Virus record (IMG/VR): IMGVR_UViG_3300048687_000113
Span: 45,244 to 109,243 of that record
Length of the DNA stretch: 64,000 nucleotides
From: a virus
Direction: 5' to 3' (one strand)
Part shown: positions 63,741 to 64,000 of the stretch, piece after piece
Layout of the letters: each line of letters starts with the position of its first letter
Position numbering within the stretch: the stretch's first letter is position 1
The notes under the pieces: model-generated
What the model saw: only the letters and a program-made list of their open reading frames with translations
Told to the model about the DNA's origin: nothing
Database searches by the model: none
Translations under genes and position numbers: made by a program

Positions 63741-64000
63741 ATGCCTGATATCGAGTCCACAGCACCCGCCATCTTCCGAGGAATGCTCCGGGACATTGTC
63801 GCGTGCAGCGATTACGACGAAGTGTGCGTGCGGCTCGGACTGGTGCCGGCCGGACCTGACGTAGACGAAGTCGAACACCTCGCGTCACACAACAGGATCG
63901 AACGCTTCATGCCGGTCGCCGATCAGGCTCTCGCGCATGCCGACGTCGCCGCGAATGCCCTGTGCCGGCTGACGCATCTGACAGACGAAGAGGAGGACAT
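63741..64000 (+). CDS. hypothetical protein, 5' part only
   Basis: ATG 63741 follows CTGGGAGT and the frame stays open to the window end (86 codons). A soluble, helical, acidic protein: IFRGMLRDIVACSDYDEVCV, HNRIERFMPVADQALAHADV. Codon usage is as in the neighbours. It lies just after the polymerase. The protein is cut here, so no family can be judged. Confidence 0.6.
   Translation, partial: MPDIESTAPAIFRGMLRDIVACSDYDEVCVRLGLVPAGPDVDEVEHLASHNRIERFMPVADQALAHADVAANALCRLTHLTDEEED

Overview
The window reads as most of the genome of a temperate, contractile-tailed (myovirus-type) actinophage, or the same element as a prophage or phage-plasmid. The host is most likely Streptomyces or a close relative. 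This rests on the high-GC codon usage with G/C third positions, the frequent GTG/TTG starts, and a DUF397 / XRE-DUF5753 / HATPase trio typical of that genus. No rRNA, tRNA or host housekeeping operon was seen. No chromosome junction or att site could be identified, so integrated versus extrachromosomal is not decided.

Layout. (1) 1-2038: about 2 kb without convincing genes, palindrome-rich and visibly less GC-rich. (2) 2.0-18.1 kb: an accessory and regulatory left arm of about 30 mostly small genes on both strands. It includes HTH proteins, small Cys-rich proteins, an FN3 protein, a thymidylate-kinase-like protein and a KTSC protein. It also carries a Cas-less type I-E-like CRISPR mini-array with irregular spacing (4228-4610), three copies of one operator, a run of five hairpins with identical loop lengths, and structured leaders. 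(3) 18.2-19.2 kb: tyrosine integrase. (4) 19.3-51.7 kb, all on the + strand: terminase, portal (apparently frameshifted), scaffold, N4-gp56-like capsid, connectors, fibres, sheath, tube, tail chaperone with a predicted frameshift extension, an enzymatic tape measure, hub, spike, gp25-like wedge fused to a poly-gamma-glutamate-hydrolase-like domain, baseplate J, gpI-like and other tail-tip proteins, and a holin-like membrane protein. (5) 51.9-64 kb, + strand: replication module with HTH proteins, DnaC-like loader, antirepressor, DnaB-like helicase, CHC2/Toprim primase, SNF2 helicase, single-strand binding protein and family A DNA polymerase. The last gene is cut by the window end.

How it works together. 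The integrase and the left-arm regulators (Xre/DUF5753, Xre/TPR, sigma-4-like HTH, BRO/KilA antirepressor) would set lysogeny and its exit. The right-end module replicates the DNA. Terminase, portal, scaffold and capsid package it, and the sheath/tube/baseplate machine injects it. Four of the five CBM5/12-like surface-binding modules sit in the gpI-like protein and one in the next tail protein. Cell-wall-degrading domains sit in the tape measure and in the gp25 fusion. No separate endolysin was found in the window.

The two most unusual signals are non-coding. First, six late genes (scaffold, capsid, connector, tube, hub, baseplate J) each have a short leader element directly before the ribosome-binding site. 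It has a covarying 5-bp stem and a conserved loop of about 20 nt; in five of the six a competing hairpin sits next to or covers the Shine-Dalgarno sequence. Second, the orphan mini-array mixes 61-bp and 49-bp periods. Two of its short spacers differ only by transitions, which fits tandem duplication or RNA decoy function better than ordinary spacer acquisition.
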